Positions 16,942 through 25,745 are shown, counted from the first letter of the stretch. The stretch: DNA of 64,000 bases from Paraburkholderia solitsugae (GCF_013177695.1 NZ_WOEY01000090.1:56014-120013), one strand, 5' to 3'. Numbers and translations: made by a program. The notes: generated by a model not told the origin, from the letters alone.

Positions 16942-17913
16942 TCAACGCTTCTTCCGCGATCCGGCTCGCCCGGCGACACTTTGTGCCTGGACTTTGCCAT
17001 CGCCCGCCTGGCGGCTCTTCACGTGATCAATGAACGCGCGCAGCTTCGGCAAGATTTGCCGGCGACTGGGATAGCAGAGAAACACCCCCGGAAGCACCGG
17101 CGCGTACGCTTCCAGCACGTGCACCAGTCTTGCTGCTCTCAACCCTTCGGCGACCATCGGCTCGGGTAGCTGCGCGAGGCCCAGGCCTTCGATCGCGGCG
17201 CCAAGCATGGTCGGAAAATCGCCGGCGATCAACGGACCGGATACGGCGATTTCGATCGCCTGCCCGTTGACGTTGAATGACCATGGCGCGAGTGCGCCGC
17301 TGGAGCGCCGCCATCGCAGGCATGCGTGTTGGCGCAGATCGTCCGTGTTTTCGGGCCGGCCATGCGCCGCGAAGTAGTAAGGACTACCGACAACGATGAG
17401 GCGAAACGGCGGCGTCAATGGCACCGCGACCATGTCGGCGGCGACGAGATGCCCCAGCCGGATGCCGGCGTCGAATCCTTCCGCCGCAATATCGATCACC
17501 TCCTTGCTGGTGGCAAGCTCCACCTCGATCTCGGGATAGGCCTTGCAGAAGGATGCGATCAGCGGTTCCAGCAGGATCGGGACAACCGCGCGCGGTACGG
17601 TGAGACGCAGCAATCCGGTCGGCCGCTGACCGAGCCCGCGCGCAACCTCGCCGGCCGCGACAAGTTCCTCGAAGGCGGGCTTGGCGCGCGAAAGAAACCG
17701 TTCGCCGGCCTCGGTCAGGCCGACACTGCGCGTGGTGCGCATGAAGAGCGCTGCGCCAATGCGCGCTTCGAGCACGCGCACCGTCTGGCTGACGGCCGAT
17801 GGCGTCACGCCGAGTTCTGCAGCTGCCTTTCGAAAGCTGCGATGCTGGGCAACGCTCAAAAACACCTCCACGCCATCGAGCGCACCCTGCCGAACTGTGA
17901 AGTTCTGCTTCAT
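16942..17913 (-). CDS. LysR-type transcriptional regulator
   Basis: Protein of 323 residues. The N-terminal winged helix-turn-helix is at about residues 14-72 (FLSVAQHRSFRKAAAELGVTPSAVSQTVRVLEARIG), followed by an effector-binding domain with a typical LTTR closing segment. The last 25 residues are Lys/Arg/Gln-rich and go beyond the family fold. It faces two membrane-protein genes over an 85-base gap that has a T-N11-A LysR box, so it likely controls them and itself. Confidence 0.9.
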   Translation of the reverse strand: MKQNFTVRQGALDGVEVFLSVAQHRSFRKAAAELGVTPSAVSQTVRVLEARIGAALFMRTTRSVGLTEAGERFLSRAKPAFEELVAAGEVARGLGQRPTGLLRLTVPRAVVPILLEPLIASFCKAYPEIEVELATSKEVIDIAAEGFDAGIRLGHLVAADMVAVPLTPPFRLIVVGSPYYFAAHGRPENTDDLRQHACLRWRRSSGALAPWSFNVNGQAIEIAVSGPLIAGDFPTMLGAAIEGLGLAQLPEPMVAEGLRAARLVHVLEAYAPVLPGVFLCYPSRRQILPKLRAFIDHVKSRQAGDGKVQAQSVAGRAGSRKKR

Positions 17914-17927
17914 AGCCTGTCAACATT

Positions 17928-17942
17928 GTGATGAATAGTCAC
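17928..17942. promoter_or_regulatory. Candidate LysR operator (T-N11-A dyad)
   Basis: GTGATGAATAGTCAC is an inverted repeat (GTGA, seven bases, TCAC) containing the canonical T-N11-A core at 17929-17941. It sits 15 bases upstream of the regulator start, within the divergent gap, the usual place for the recognition site of a LysR protein. Confidence 0.45.
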
Positions 17943-17998
17943 TCGCGCGAGACGATGGTACACCTAACACCTGCAGATCAGGAGTGGGAGATCCTTCA

Positions 17999-18925
17999 AT
18001 GACTGACGTACTTGATGGCGTGCGCGAACACGATCGCACGACCGGCCTGACCGGCCACGAAGTCCAGGATTCATCTGGCGAACCGCCGCTGATTACGCGC
18101 GCTGATTCCGCCAGGATCGTCCCGCCGCGCCCCGCCTGGCGCAGCCTGCTCTGGTTCGCGCCGCTGACGGCCATGTGGATTGCGTTGATCTACTGGCAGC
18201 CAATAATCCCCTCCAGCGGGGTTCAGACCACGGCCCACCAGCTGATGGCCCATGCGTTTATCGCGCTTGGCTTGTGGCGCGGTCTCGAAAGCACTGACCT
18301 GACGCCGGGCCAACGCCGCGCGACCTGGCTTGCGATCATGATCCCGGACACGCTTTGGTTTGCAGTCGTCTGGAGTGCGGCGATCAATGGCGTCTTTCTC
18401 CTGAGTGCCACACCCCCACCGGTGCCGTTCCTGCCTATGGCGATCTTCCTGCCGGTAATCATTGGCGCGCCTCTGTTGCTGTTTTCGAAGCGGGTCGGTC
18501 AAGTGCTCGACGCGATGCCGGCGACCTGGCTCGTCGCGCTTCAGCTTTACCGCATATTCGGCAGCTGGGCTCTCGCTGCCTGGCTGCACGGCGTGATGCC
18601 AGGCATCGTCGCGCTGCCGGCAGGGATGGGCGACGTGCTGACCGGCCTATTCGCACTGCCGGCGGCGATATCCCTGGCAAGCGGCACGGCTCCAGGGCGC
18701 AAGACGGCGATCGCCTGGAACTTCTTCGGCCTTGCCGATTTCGCCGTCGCGATTACCTTGGGGATGATCACCGCGCCCGGCCGCTTCCAGTTGATCGCTC
18801 TGCATGGGCTAAGCATTAGCGCGGGCGCTTATCCGTATGTACTGACCCCTGCTTTCGTGGTGCCCAGCTCGATCCTGCTGCACGCGCTGTCGCTGCGGCA
18901 ACTGATCCGACGACGCGCCGCCTGA
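17999..18925 (+). CDS. Polytopic membrane protein, function unknown
   Basis: Protein of 308 residues. The ATG at 17999 has GGAG at 17987-17990. The first 45 residues are hydrophilic; then about seven hydrophobic segments follow (LLWFAPLTAMWIALIYW, HAFIALGLWRGL, MPMAIFLPVIIGAPLLLF-like, and others). There is no enzyme motif I recognise. A Trp/Pro-containing loop (HGVMPGIVALPAGMGDVLTGLFALP) near residue 200 may be conserved. It faces the LysR regulator and is followed after 49 bases by another membrane protein, so the two probably form an operon under that regulator. Confidence 0.75.
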   Translation: MTDVLDGVREHDRTTGLTGHEVQDSSGEPPLITRADSARIVPPRPAWRSLLWFAPLTAMWIALIYWQPIIPSSGVQTTAHQLMAHAFIALGLWRGLESTDLTPGQRRATWLAIMIPDTLWFAVVWSAAINGVFLLSATPPPVPFLPMAIFLPVIIGAPLLLFSKRVGQVLDAMPATWLVALQLYRIFGSWALAAWLHGVMPGIVALPAGMGDVLTGLFALPAAISLASGTAPGRKTAIAWNFFGLADFAVAITLGMITAPGRFQLIALHGLSISAGAYPYVLTPAFVVPSSILLHALSLRQLIRRRAA

Positions 18926-18974
18926 TCGCGTTCCCGACCATCAATGCTCCACCCAACACTGGATAACAAGCACC

Positions 18975-19478
18975 ATGTCACCGAAACTTCTCTTTCAGTT
19001 GCAACTCGTTCTGGGGTATGTCGCGTGGCTTCTTTGCTTCGGCGCATACGTCTGGCCCAGGCTCAAGTCGATGGCCCCATTCGACGCGCAGCGCGCAATC
19101 GCCACGTTGCACAGTTTCCGTTTTTTCGGGCTTGTCTTCATCCTCCCGGGCATCGTCAGTCCCGATCTTCCTGCCAGCTTCGCCGTGTTTGCCGCATACG
19201 GCGATTTCGCAACGGGCGTGCTGGCGATGCTGGCGCTCCTGACGGTACGCATACGCCGACTCTTCTGGTTGTTCGTCGTAGCCTTCAATTTTGTGGGTGC
19301 GACCGACATCATCGTCGACTACTACCACGCAATTCAGGCCGACCTTCCTGCGCATGCGGGAGAATTTGGCGCCGTGTACGCGATTCCGATCATCTACGTG
19401 CCCTTGCTGATGATTACGCATGTTGCCGCTTTCTGTCTGGCGCTGCGCCCTCAGCTCAAGACGGCTCCGAGCTATTGA
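18975..19478 (+). CDS. Four-to-five-helix membrane protein, function unknown
   Basis: Protein of 167 residues with hydrophobic segments near residues 8-28, 50-66, 70-92, 98-115 and 135-158. Some polar residues are embedded in the helices (FVGATDIIVDYYHAIQAD), which could line a small-molecule site. It is the second gene of the pair facing the LysR regulator. No family name can be given from the sequence alone. Confidence 0.7.
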   Translation: MSPKLLFQLQLVLGYVAWLLCFGAYVWPRLKSMAPFDAQRAIATLHSFRFFGLVFILPGIVSPDLPASFAVFAAYGDFATGVLAMLALLTVRIRRLFWLFVVAFNFVGATDIIVDYYHAIQADLPAHAGEFGAVYAIPIIYVPLLMITHVAAFCLALRPQLKTAPSY

Positions 19479-19517
19479 TCTTTCCGTAAGCCATGATGCG
19501 ACGCGAACGGAAGGCCG

Positions 19518-20519
19518 CTACGACACTAGCCTTGCCGCTGATGCGAGGTATAGCGGCGATGGGTCGCGTCGGTGCTCGCAAAAACAGGTGTAGGTCATCT
19601 TGATCACGTGATCGTCGTCCGAGGCGACCGCCATCCCGCACACGTCGTTCCAGTCGATGGCGAGATCCGGGATGTTTGCTTCTGCGTCAGCCAGTCTGCC
19701 GACCGTTGCATAAGCGGCGCATAGCGCAATCCACAGGCCCGGCAGCAATTGCTTGACCAGTTCATCGGGAAGCTGGGCAAAGACGATTCGCGCGGCTCGC
19801 GTTGCGGTAACCGTATGGAGCAAGGTGAAGTCCGGCTTACGCCAGTAAGCGCCAATTGTCGCCCGCGCCAGATCGTCCAGCAACGCCACATCGGCGGGAG
19901 GCGCAAGCACGGCGTTGCCAAACCGCGGATCGGCTCCAACAGCACGCAAGCGCGACGTGATCGAGGTGCCCTCGAAAGCCGTGCCGCTCAGTGCCTGGGC
20001 GACGTGGTCGAATCCTGCATCAGCGCGCCTCGCCGTGCGATTTTCTTCCGGACTAACGTCAATCGGCAGATGCGACGAGATTAACGACGCCAAGCCCGCG
20101 GCAATCTCGCCGGCATGCCCGGCCTCAATGCCGTAGGCCAGCCGGATCAGCGAGTGGAAGGCCTGCGTAGCAGGAGCGAAAGGCACCTCCTGCAGCACTG
20201 TCGTGATCACGGGATCGGGGCCGGCGTCGGCGATCCAGTCCTGAAAGCAAAGGCGCAATGCGCCGAATGCGGCTCGTTCGCCTAAATGTCGTGCCCATTC
20301 GTGACGAGCGATAACCGCGTCGATCGGCGGAGCACTCAAGGCGTACTCGCGCTCCCACATATCGAAGAACGCCTGCAGTCGAACTGGCGAAGCCCCCATT
20401 TCGGCCAAGGCAACAAGCGCCATCGGGCAATGGTTCGTTGTCCCTCTAGCCGCAAGGTCAAAGTGTGCGTTTGCATCGAGAAGCTCGCTCAACTTGAGGT
20501 GAACGGGGTCTTTGCGCAT
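19518..20519 (-). CDS. Questin-oxidase-like protein
   Basis: Protein of 333 residues. I use the ATG at 20519 (MRKDPVHLKLSELL); the longer upstream frame to 20639 overlaps the divergent promoter region. The N-terminal block with TTNHCPMALVALAEMGASP and the later AFHSLIRLAYGIEAG resemble the questin oxidase (DUF4243) family, which includes fungal Baeyer-Villiger-type enzymes and many uncharacterised bacterial proteins. The conserved His residues in NHCP and AFHSLIR are present. It lies divergent from a DyP peroxidase; a functional link is possible but not shown. Confidence 0.72.
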   Translation of the reverse strand: MRKDPVHLKLSELLDANAHFDLAARGTTNHCPMALVALAEMGASPVRLQAFFDMWEREYALSAPPIDAVIARHEWARHLGERAAFGALRLCFQDWIADAGPDPVITTVLQEVPFAPATQAFHSLIRLAYGIEAGHAGEIAAGLASLISSHLPIDVSPEENRTARRADAGFDHVAQALSGTAFEGTSITSRLRAVGADPRFGNAVLAPPADVALLDDLARATIGAYWRKPDFTLLHTVTATRAARIVFAQLPDELVKQLLPGLWIALCAAYATVGRLADAEANIPDLAIDWNDVCGMAVASDDDHVIKMTYTCFCEHRRDPSPLYLASAARLVS

Positions 20520-20670
20520 GTTGACGTCTCTTAACCAAAGGGGGGAAGTCTCATTGTGAATTAGAAGGCTTACGGTCACATTGCGCTTGACCCGTGCCTC
20601 ACGGCCATGATTGAATTTGCCAAGGGTGTTCTTCGGCAATGCTCACCTCGCTTCGCCACAGGAGGCATCC

Positions 20671-21642
20671 GTGAGCCCGAAAGCTTCGCCGATCTCCAAC
20701 GCCCAGCGCGCACTCGACACCGAGCCGCAATCCGTCGATGCTCCGCTGTCGGCGGCCGCCGCGTTTCTCGTGCTTGTCGTCAAGGATGATGACGCATCGA
20801 TCGCCACCGCCCGCTCCGTGGTGGCCAGTACCGGCGACCTCATAAAAGACCTCAGGATCCGAGCCAATAGCGGCCTGTTTACCTGCAACGTCGGGATCTC
20901 GCATCGTGTCTGGGGACCGCTCACCGGCAAACCCGCGCCGAGCGAGCTTGTGCCGTTCCGGGAGGTGCGGGGCGCTACGCACACGGCGGTGGCCACAGCA
21001 GGTGATCTGCTCTATCACATCCGTGCCGACACGATGGATCTGATCATCGAGTTCGAGAAGCTTCTCCTTGAGGCCTTCGGCGACGCCGTCACGGCGGTCG
21101 ACGACGTGGCTGGGTTCCGCTACTTCGACGGGCGCGACCTGCTCGAGTTTGTCGACGGCACCGCGAATCCCGACGGCCTTGACCTGCCCGCCGCGACGAT
21201 CGTCGGCGAGGAGGATCCCGACTACGCCGGCGGTAGCTATGTCGTGATCCAGAAGTACCTTCATGACCTCTCAGCCTGGCGCGCTCAAAAAGTCGAAACC
21301 CAGGAGGCGATTATCGGGCGCACCAAGTTCGACAACGTCGAGTTACCGGACGCGACGCAGGGTCAAAAGTCGCACAAGACGCTCTGCACGATCCAGGACG
21401 CCGACGGCGAGCACGACATCCTGCGCGATAACATGCCGTTCGCGGTCCCGGGACGGGGCGAGTACGGCACCTACTTCATCGGTTATTCGCGCCACCTTTG
21501 GGTGATCGAGAAGATGATGGAGCGGATGTTCATCGGCGATCCTCCACCGCTTCACGACCGGATCCTGGACTTCTCCAAGGCCGTCGCCGGCGTGACGTTC
21601 TTCGCTCCGGCCCGCAAATTTCTCAGCGACCTTGCTGACTGA
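20671..21642 (+). CDS. Dye-decolourising (DyP-type) heme peroxidase
   Basis: Protein of 323 residues. A GTG at 20671 preceded by AGGAGG five bases upstream is the best start; an upstream ATG at 20611 has no ribosome site. The family signature is GFRYFDGRDLLEFVDGTANP (about residues 145-164) with the distal Asp in FVDGT. The proximal heme His is probably in QKSHKTL near residue 232, and ILRDNMPF and FIGYSRHLWVIEKM follow. No signal peptide is seen, so it is cytosolic or encapsulin-loaded like other YfeX-type DyPs; no encapsulin gene is nearby. The reaction is peroxide-dependent oxidation. Confidence 0.9.
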   Translation: MSPKASPISNAQRALDTEPQSVDAPLSAAAAFLVLVVKDDDASIATARSVVASTGDLIKDLRIRANSGLFTCNVGISHRVWGPLTGKPAPSELVPFREVRGATHTAVATAGDLLYHIRADTMDLIIEFEKLLLEAFGDAVTAVDDVAGFRYFDGRDLLEFVDGTANPDGLDLPAATIVGEEDPDYAGGSYVVIQKYLHDLSAWRAQKVETQEAIIGRTKFDNVELPDATQGQKSHKTLCTIQDADGEHDILRDNMPFAVPGRGEYGTYFIGYSRHLWVIEKMMERMFIGDPPPLHDRILDFSKAVAGVTFFAPARKFLSDLAD

Positions 21643-22325
21643 GTTATCTCAGCGACTGTCAGATTCACTACCTTACGTGGCGAACACCGCGTGGATCGCT
21701 GCAGTTATTGACCGTCCATGGCGCGATGGCATCCGTTTAGCAGTTTGCGCGAGTCCACCGCCAAAGTTTGCACGATCCGGACGATTAGCCGCGGCTTGGG
21801 CTCCGCCTGGGCTCCGCGCCGAGGCAGACGGACGTCATCGAAGTTCCCACCGATGTTCCATTTTCGACCTTGGGCTGCCGCTGCGGCAGCCTCTCGAACA
21901 CACGCGTGTCTAGCTCCGGGTTAGCGGGCGGCTTTTGTGTCTCCTGCTGCCCGCTGCAGAAGACATGAGAGAAATTGATCAAACCAAGCAAAAAACATCA
22001 ATTCTCATCAGATATTGTTCGGCCGAGAATGGTTCACCAGTCGGCAACGCGAGAGACGCGATGCCGGATGAGCAACGATTCTCCATCCATTCCTGTCGCT
22101 ATTCAGTTCATCCAAATAGTTAGGAATGTAGATTAAATGGCTGGCTGGTTCAGATGCGAAAAAAGAATGGTCGGTGCCAGTACTCGGCGGCTTGCATTTT
22201 CGTCGGCACAGTGCCGTCACTGCATGAGCGGAGGATATCCGGACGGGGCGATCCGATCGTTTTATGGTTTCTTATGTATTCCTACTTAAAGTAAACACAA
22301 TCTACTACCTTCAAGGAAAACAACA
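21643..22325. other. Long gene-free stretch upstream of the first potF-like gene
   Basis: About 680 bases without a convincing gene. It holds a 76-base block matching the region upstream of aguA (21965-22040), a near-perfect 13-base dyad CGGCACAGTGCCG at 22204-22216 and, from about 22260, an AT-rich promoter-like zone in front of the potF-like gene with AAGGA as ribosome site. Small open frames here (for example 21785-21991 minus) have no protein homology that I can recognise. Confidence 0.55.
21965..22040. promoter_or_regulatory. Copy A of a conserved operator-like block
   Basis: Aligns without gaps to 24565-24640, about 52 of 76 positions identical by eye, with 36 of the first 46 identical. 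Shared parts are ATGAGAGAA, GCAA, AAACATCA, TCATCA and TCACCA. A T-N11-A pair is conserved at 21979 and 21991. See the copy at 24565, which lies in the LysR-aguA divergent gap. It is 286 bases upstream of the first potF-like gene. Confidence 0.55.
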
Positions 22326-23447
22326 ATGCGCTTTTGTCATCTTCGTCATGAGGTCGCGGCTGTTGCTTTTGTTGCGATCGCCGGACTTTTTCTGTCCTGC
22401 TCGCCGCCGGTAATGGCGGCCGATGCCGAACTCAATGTCTACAACTGGTCGGACTACATCGCTAAGGACACGATCCCGAACTTCGAAAAGGAGTCTGGTA
22501 TTCACGTGAGATACGACAACTACGACAGTGACGACACGCTGCAGGCCAAGCTTCTGGCGGGGAGTTCAGGTTTCGACATCGTCGTGCCGTCGTCGCTCTA
22601 CATGGCGAGGCAGATTCAGGCGGGCATACTTCAGAAGCTCGACAAGTCGCAAATCCCGAACCTCAAGAATCTTGACCCGGTACTCATGAAAATGATCGCG
22701 GATGCCGATCCGGGGGCGCAATACGGCGTACCCTGGGCGTACGGCACCGATGGCATCGGCTACAACGTGCAGGAAGTGAAGAAAGCGCTGGGCGAAAACG
22801 CGCCCGTCGACAGTTGGGCGCTGGTGTTCGATCCGGCTAACGTGTCGAAGCTGAAAAGCTGTGGCGTCTCGTTCCTCGATCAGGCCGCCGACGCATTCGC
22901 GACTGCCTTGCAGTACCTGCACAAGGATCCGAACAGTTCGAATCCTGCCGACTATCAGGCCGCCTTCGATCTGCTGAAGAAGGTGCGTCCCTACATCACC
23001 CAGTTCAACTCGTCGGGCTACATCAATGACCTCGCGAATAACGATGTCTGCGTGGCAATCGGTTGGTCCGGCGACGTGGGCATTGCGCGGCGGCGCGCGG
23101 CAGAAGCGAAACGGTCCTATGAGGTCCGCTTCTCGAACGTCAAGGAAGGTGGCCTGCTGTGGTTCGACATGATGGTGATCCCGAAGGACGCGCCGCATCC
23201 CGAAGCGGCCATGAAGTGGATCAACTATGTCGAAGACCCGAAGGTCAATGCGGCGATCACCAACGAGGTGTTCTATCCGACCGCGAACCGTGCCGCTCGT
23301 TCGTTCGTCAGCCCGGTCGTGTCGCAGGACCCGAGCGTTTATCCGGACGATGACGTGCTGAGCAAAATGACCCTGATGAAACCCTTGCCCGCCGACATCG
23401 TCCGGCTGGAAAACCGACTTTGGGCGCAACTGAAAGCGGGGCGCTGA
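22326..23447 (+). CDS. PotF-like putrescine/polyamine-binding periplasmic protein (copy 1)
   Basis: Protein of 373 residues with an N-terminal signal peptide of about 34 residues (ends PPVMAADA; a Cys at residue 27 in LSCSPP could also make it a lipoprotein). The mature part starts LNVYNWSDYIAKDTIPNFE, the hallmark of PotD/PotF binding proteins, and keeps YGVPWAYGTDGIGYN, a ligand-site stretch. It has no permease or ATPase genes beside it. With the second copy at 26671 it flanks the agmatine genes, so agmatine or putrescine is the likely ligand. It is followed directly by a deiminase remnant. Confidence 0.88.
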   Translation: MRFCHLRHEVAAVAFVAIAGLFLSCSPPVMAADAELNVYNWSDYIAKDTIPNFEKESGIHVRYDNYDSDDTLQAKLLAGSSGFDIVVPSSLYMARQIQAGILQKLDKSQIPNLKNLDPVLMKMIADADPGAQYGVPWAYGTDGIGYNVQEVKKALGENAPVDSWALVFDPANVSKLKSCGVSFLDQAADAFATALQYLHKDPNSSNPADYQAAFDLLKKVRPYITQFNSSGYINDLANNDVCVAIGWSGDVGIARRRAAEAKRSYEVRFSNVKEGGLLWFDMMVIPKDAPHPEAAMKWINYVEDPKVNAAITNEVFYPTANRAARSFVSPVVSQDPSVYPDDDVLSKMTLMKPLPADIVRLENRLWAQLKAGR

Positions 23448-23622
23448 TCTGTTCGCGAACGATGAAAGCATTGGTGGCTACTTCAACAGCAAGTTCGGCG
23501 ATCTGTATCTCGACATCAAGAAGACCTTCGGCGTCGGGCCGATGGCGCCGTCGGCCGTAATCACACTGATGCCCAATCGAGGCAGCGGAATCCACTGCAC
23601 GCCGAGAGAACGTCCCGCGTGA
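23434..23622 (+). pseudogene. Remnant 3' end of a deiminase-like gene
   Basis: An open frame of about 60 codons without a proper start overlaps the end of the potF-like gene in another frame and ends at TGA 23620-23622. Its last residues read GSGIHCTPRERPA, very like the active-site ends GGSIHCSTQQQPA and GGGIHCTTQQQPS of the two intact agmatine deiminases downstream. A FGD triplet about 30 residues earlier is also shared with the Tat-type copy. The Cys and His of the active site are kept, but the rest of the enzyme is missing. I infer a decayed agmatine or arginine deiminase gene; a different PAD-type origin is possible. Confidence 0.45.
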
Positions 23623-23649
23623 ATGAGCCGGCCGTGGTCCAGCTACAAG

Positions 23650-24558
23650 CTAGGCTCCGGGACCACGGCCGGAATCGGCTTCTTTGCCCTGCGTCAGCAG
23701 CCATTCGAACATCTGCTCGACGATCGGTGAGCGCGACAGCCCGGCCACTCGCGATATCCACCATGTCATGCCCGGCAAACGCGGGTAATCGGCCAGGATG
23801 GTCAACGCGCCCTGATCGATACTGCCTTGCGCCACCAGCCGGGACAGGCAGGCAATGCCACGCCCACGCAACACGGCATCCAGCACCAGACGCTGATCGT
23901 CATAGATCGCGCTCATGCGATAGGCGGACAGTTGCTCGCGGAAAATCGGCGCGATGCTCTCGCTGGTCAGGTTCTCTTCCAGACAGATGAGGCCCGTATG
24001 CAAATGATGTTTGGCGCGTGGCACGCAGTCTAATTTCGTCGCCAGTTCCGTGGCGCACACGGTCACCCACTCGTCCTGCAGAAACGGCATTTCCAACAAA
24101 CCGGCCTGTTGCATCGGCCGCGCGCCGATCGTCATATCGACATCGATCTCATCGACATAACGCGCGCTCTCGTCGGTGGAGAGCAGCGGGCATAGATCGG
24201 GAAGCACCTGTTGCAATTGATCGAGGCGCGGTTGCAGCCAGCCGTGCAGCAACGGCGCGGGACACACCAGCACGACCAGCCCGGGGTCCAGATAGGTGGC
24301 GATCCGGCCGAGCCCGCTGCGCAGCGTGTCCATCGAGCGCTGCACGCTTCGCTGCAGCACCTCGCCCGCGACCGTCAATTCGACGCCGCGGCCGATTCTG
24401 CGAAACAGCGGTTGCCCCAGTTGCTCCTCGAGCTGCTGGATCTGGTGGCTGATCGCCGATTGCGAGAGGTGCAGTTCGTCGGCCGCGCGGGAGAAATTGC
24501 CCAGTCTCGCGGCCGCTTCGAAGCCCATCAGCAACTTCAGGGAGGGGACACGTTGCAT
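23650..24558 (-). CDS. LysR-type regulator of the agmatine genes (GcvA-like)
   Basis: Protein of 302 residues starting MQRVPSLKLLMGFEAAARLG, a typical GcvA-type N-terminus, with the helix-turn-helix at about residues 16-58 (NFSRAADELHLSQSAISHQIQQLE). A TTG start at 24591 would add eleven residues, but that stretch overlaps the operator-like block. The effector domain follows to the C-terminus, with a short Gly/Pro tail. It is divergent from aguA, so it is the likely regulator of aguA, aguB and the second potF-like gene, responding to agmatine or putrescine. Effector and sign of control are not visible. Confidence 0.87.
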   Translation of the reverse strand: MQRVPSLKLLMGFEAAARLGNFSRAADELHLSQSAISHQIQQLEEQLGQPLFRRIGRGVELTVAGEVLQRSVQRSMDTLRSGLGRIATYLDPGLVVLVCPAPLLHGWLQPRLDQLQQVLPDLCPLLSTDESARYVDEIDVDMTIGARPMQQAGLLEMPFLQDEWVTVCATELATKLDCVPRAKHHLHTGLICLEENLTSESIAPIFREQLSAYRMSAIYDDQRLVLDAVLRGRGIACLSRLVAQGSIDQGALTILADYPRLPGMTWWISRVAGLSRSPIVEQMFEWLLTQGKEADSGRGPGA

Positions 24559-24564
24559 GGAGGT

Positions 24565-24640
24565 ATGAGAGAAGTTAATTGATTCGAGCAATAAACATCA
24601 TTTTTCATCAAGTGTAACCCGTATCACAATGGCTCACCAC
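24565..24640. promoter_or_regulatory. Copy B of the operator-like block, LysR-aguA gap
   Basis: Contains ATTGATTCGAGCAAT (24578-24592), an inverted repeat with ATTG and CAAT arms and a T-N11-A core (24579-24591), a typical LysR recognition box. The AAACATCA and TCATCA stretches follow at 24593-24610. The block ends 20 bases before the aguA start and begins six bases before the LysR start, so it can control both. A diverged copy lies at 21965-22040. Confidence 0.6.
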
Positions 24641-24660
24641 CTAACGACGGAGATAGCAGG

Positions 24661-25713
24661 ATGAGTCGCTTTGATGCTCGCCAACATGGCTACCGGATGC
24701 CCGCTGAATGGGAAACGATGGACACCACCTGGTTGGGATGGCCGATTCTGGAAGGCCGCGAAGACTTGTGGGGGAGCCACTATCTGCGGGTCTGCCGGGA
24801 GTTTGCGCTGGTCGCGCAGACGGTCGCCCGCTATCAGCGTTGCGTAGTGACCGCTCATCACAGCCAGGCGGATGCCGCGCGCGAATTGCTCGGCAACGGC
24901 GTCGAGGTTCTCAGCGTTGCGGCAGAAGACAACTGGCTGCGCGACTGCGGGCCGATTTTCCTGCTGGGCGAGCGTGGCCAGTTGGGCGCTGCCGCTTTCC
25001 GCTTCAATTGCTGGGGCGAGAAATACCAGCCTTACGACGGTTGCCAGCAGGTAGGGCAGGACATCGCCCGCGCGGCCGGGGCGCAGATTTTCAACTCGCA
25101 CATGGTGCTGGAAGGCGGCGCCTTTAACGTGGACGGGCAGGGTACGCTGATCACCACGGAAAGCTGCCTGTTGCATCCGAACCGCAATCCGCACATGAAC
25201 CGTGCTGAAATCGAGGCCGAACTCAAGCGCATGCTGGGCGTGGAGAAGATTATCTGGTTGCCTGGCAATCCGGACGAAGTCGAAACCAATGGGCATGTGG
25301 ACGGTATTGCGTCGTTCATCGCGCCGGGCAAGATGTTGTGCCAGAGCGCGAGTCCGGTGCAGGGCGATTACTTTCATGTGATGCGTGAGAATCGCCGCGC
25401 ACTGGAGTTAGCCACTGACGCTGCCGGCCGGCGCTTCGAACTGCTCGACCTGCCGTCGCCGATCATCAGCGAACGCTATGGCTCCGAGCGCTACTGCGAT
25501 TGCTACGCGAACTACATTCTGGTCAACGGCGCGGTGATTTCGACCGCGTTTGGTGTGGAACAGGACCAGGCCGCGCGCGAGGTCTTCGCTCTGGCGTTTC
25601 CGGAGCGGCGCGTGGAGTTGCTGCCGATTCCCACTTTGTCGATCGGCGGCGGCAGCATTCATTGTTCGACGCAGCAACAGCCGGCTGTTACCACTCACGT
25701 CACCGCTAACTGA
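24661..25713 (+). CDS. aguA: Agmatine deiminase (cytosolic)
   Basis: Protein of 350 residues in the agmatine/peptidyl-arginine deiminase family, converting agmatine to N-carbamoylputrescine and ammonia. Active-site motifs are complete: DNWLRDCGP near residue 95, LEGGAFNVDGQGT near 145, NGHVDG near 205 (catalytic His) and GGSIHCSTQQQPA with the nucleophilic Cys at about 335. It has no signal peptide. It starts a run aguA-aguB-potF-(Tat) deiminase on the plus strand and is separated from aguB by 32 bases. ATG preceded by GGAGA at 24649-24653. Confidence 0.94.
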   Translation: MSRFDARQHGYRMPAEWETMDTTWLGWPILEGREDLWGSHYLRVCREFALVAQTVARYQRCVVTAHHSQADAARELLGNGVEVLSVAAEDNWLRDCGPIFLLGERGQLGAAAFRFNCWGEKYQPYDGCQQVGQDIARAAGAQIFNSHMVLEGGAFNVDGQGTLITTESCLLHPNRNPHMNRAEIEAELKRMLGVEKIIWLPGNPDEVETNGHVDGIASFIAPGKMLCQSASPVQGDYFHVMRENRRALELATDAAGRRFELLDLPSPIISERYGSERYCDCYANYILVNGAVISTAFGVEQDQAAREVFALAFPERRVELLPIPTLSIGGGSIHCSTQQQPAVTTHVTAN

Positions 25714-25745
25714 TCCAGACCGAATCCGATCGAAGGAACCTTCAC

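Noticed and set aside
21785..21991. Possible LysR relic: peptide start LGLINFSH resembles the LESINFSH start of the LysR gene at 24591
   Set aside because: Similarity stops after about nine residues. It comes from the conserved operator-like DNA block rather than from protein homology.
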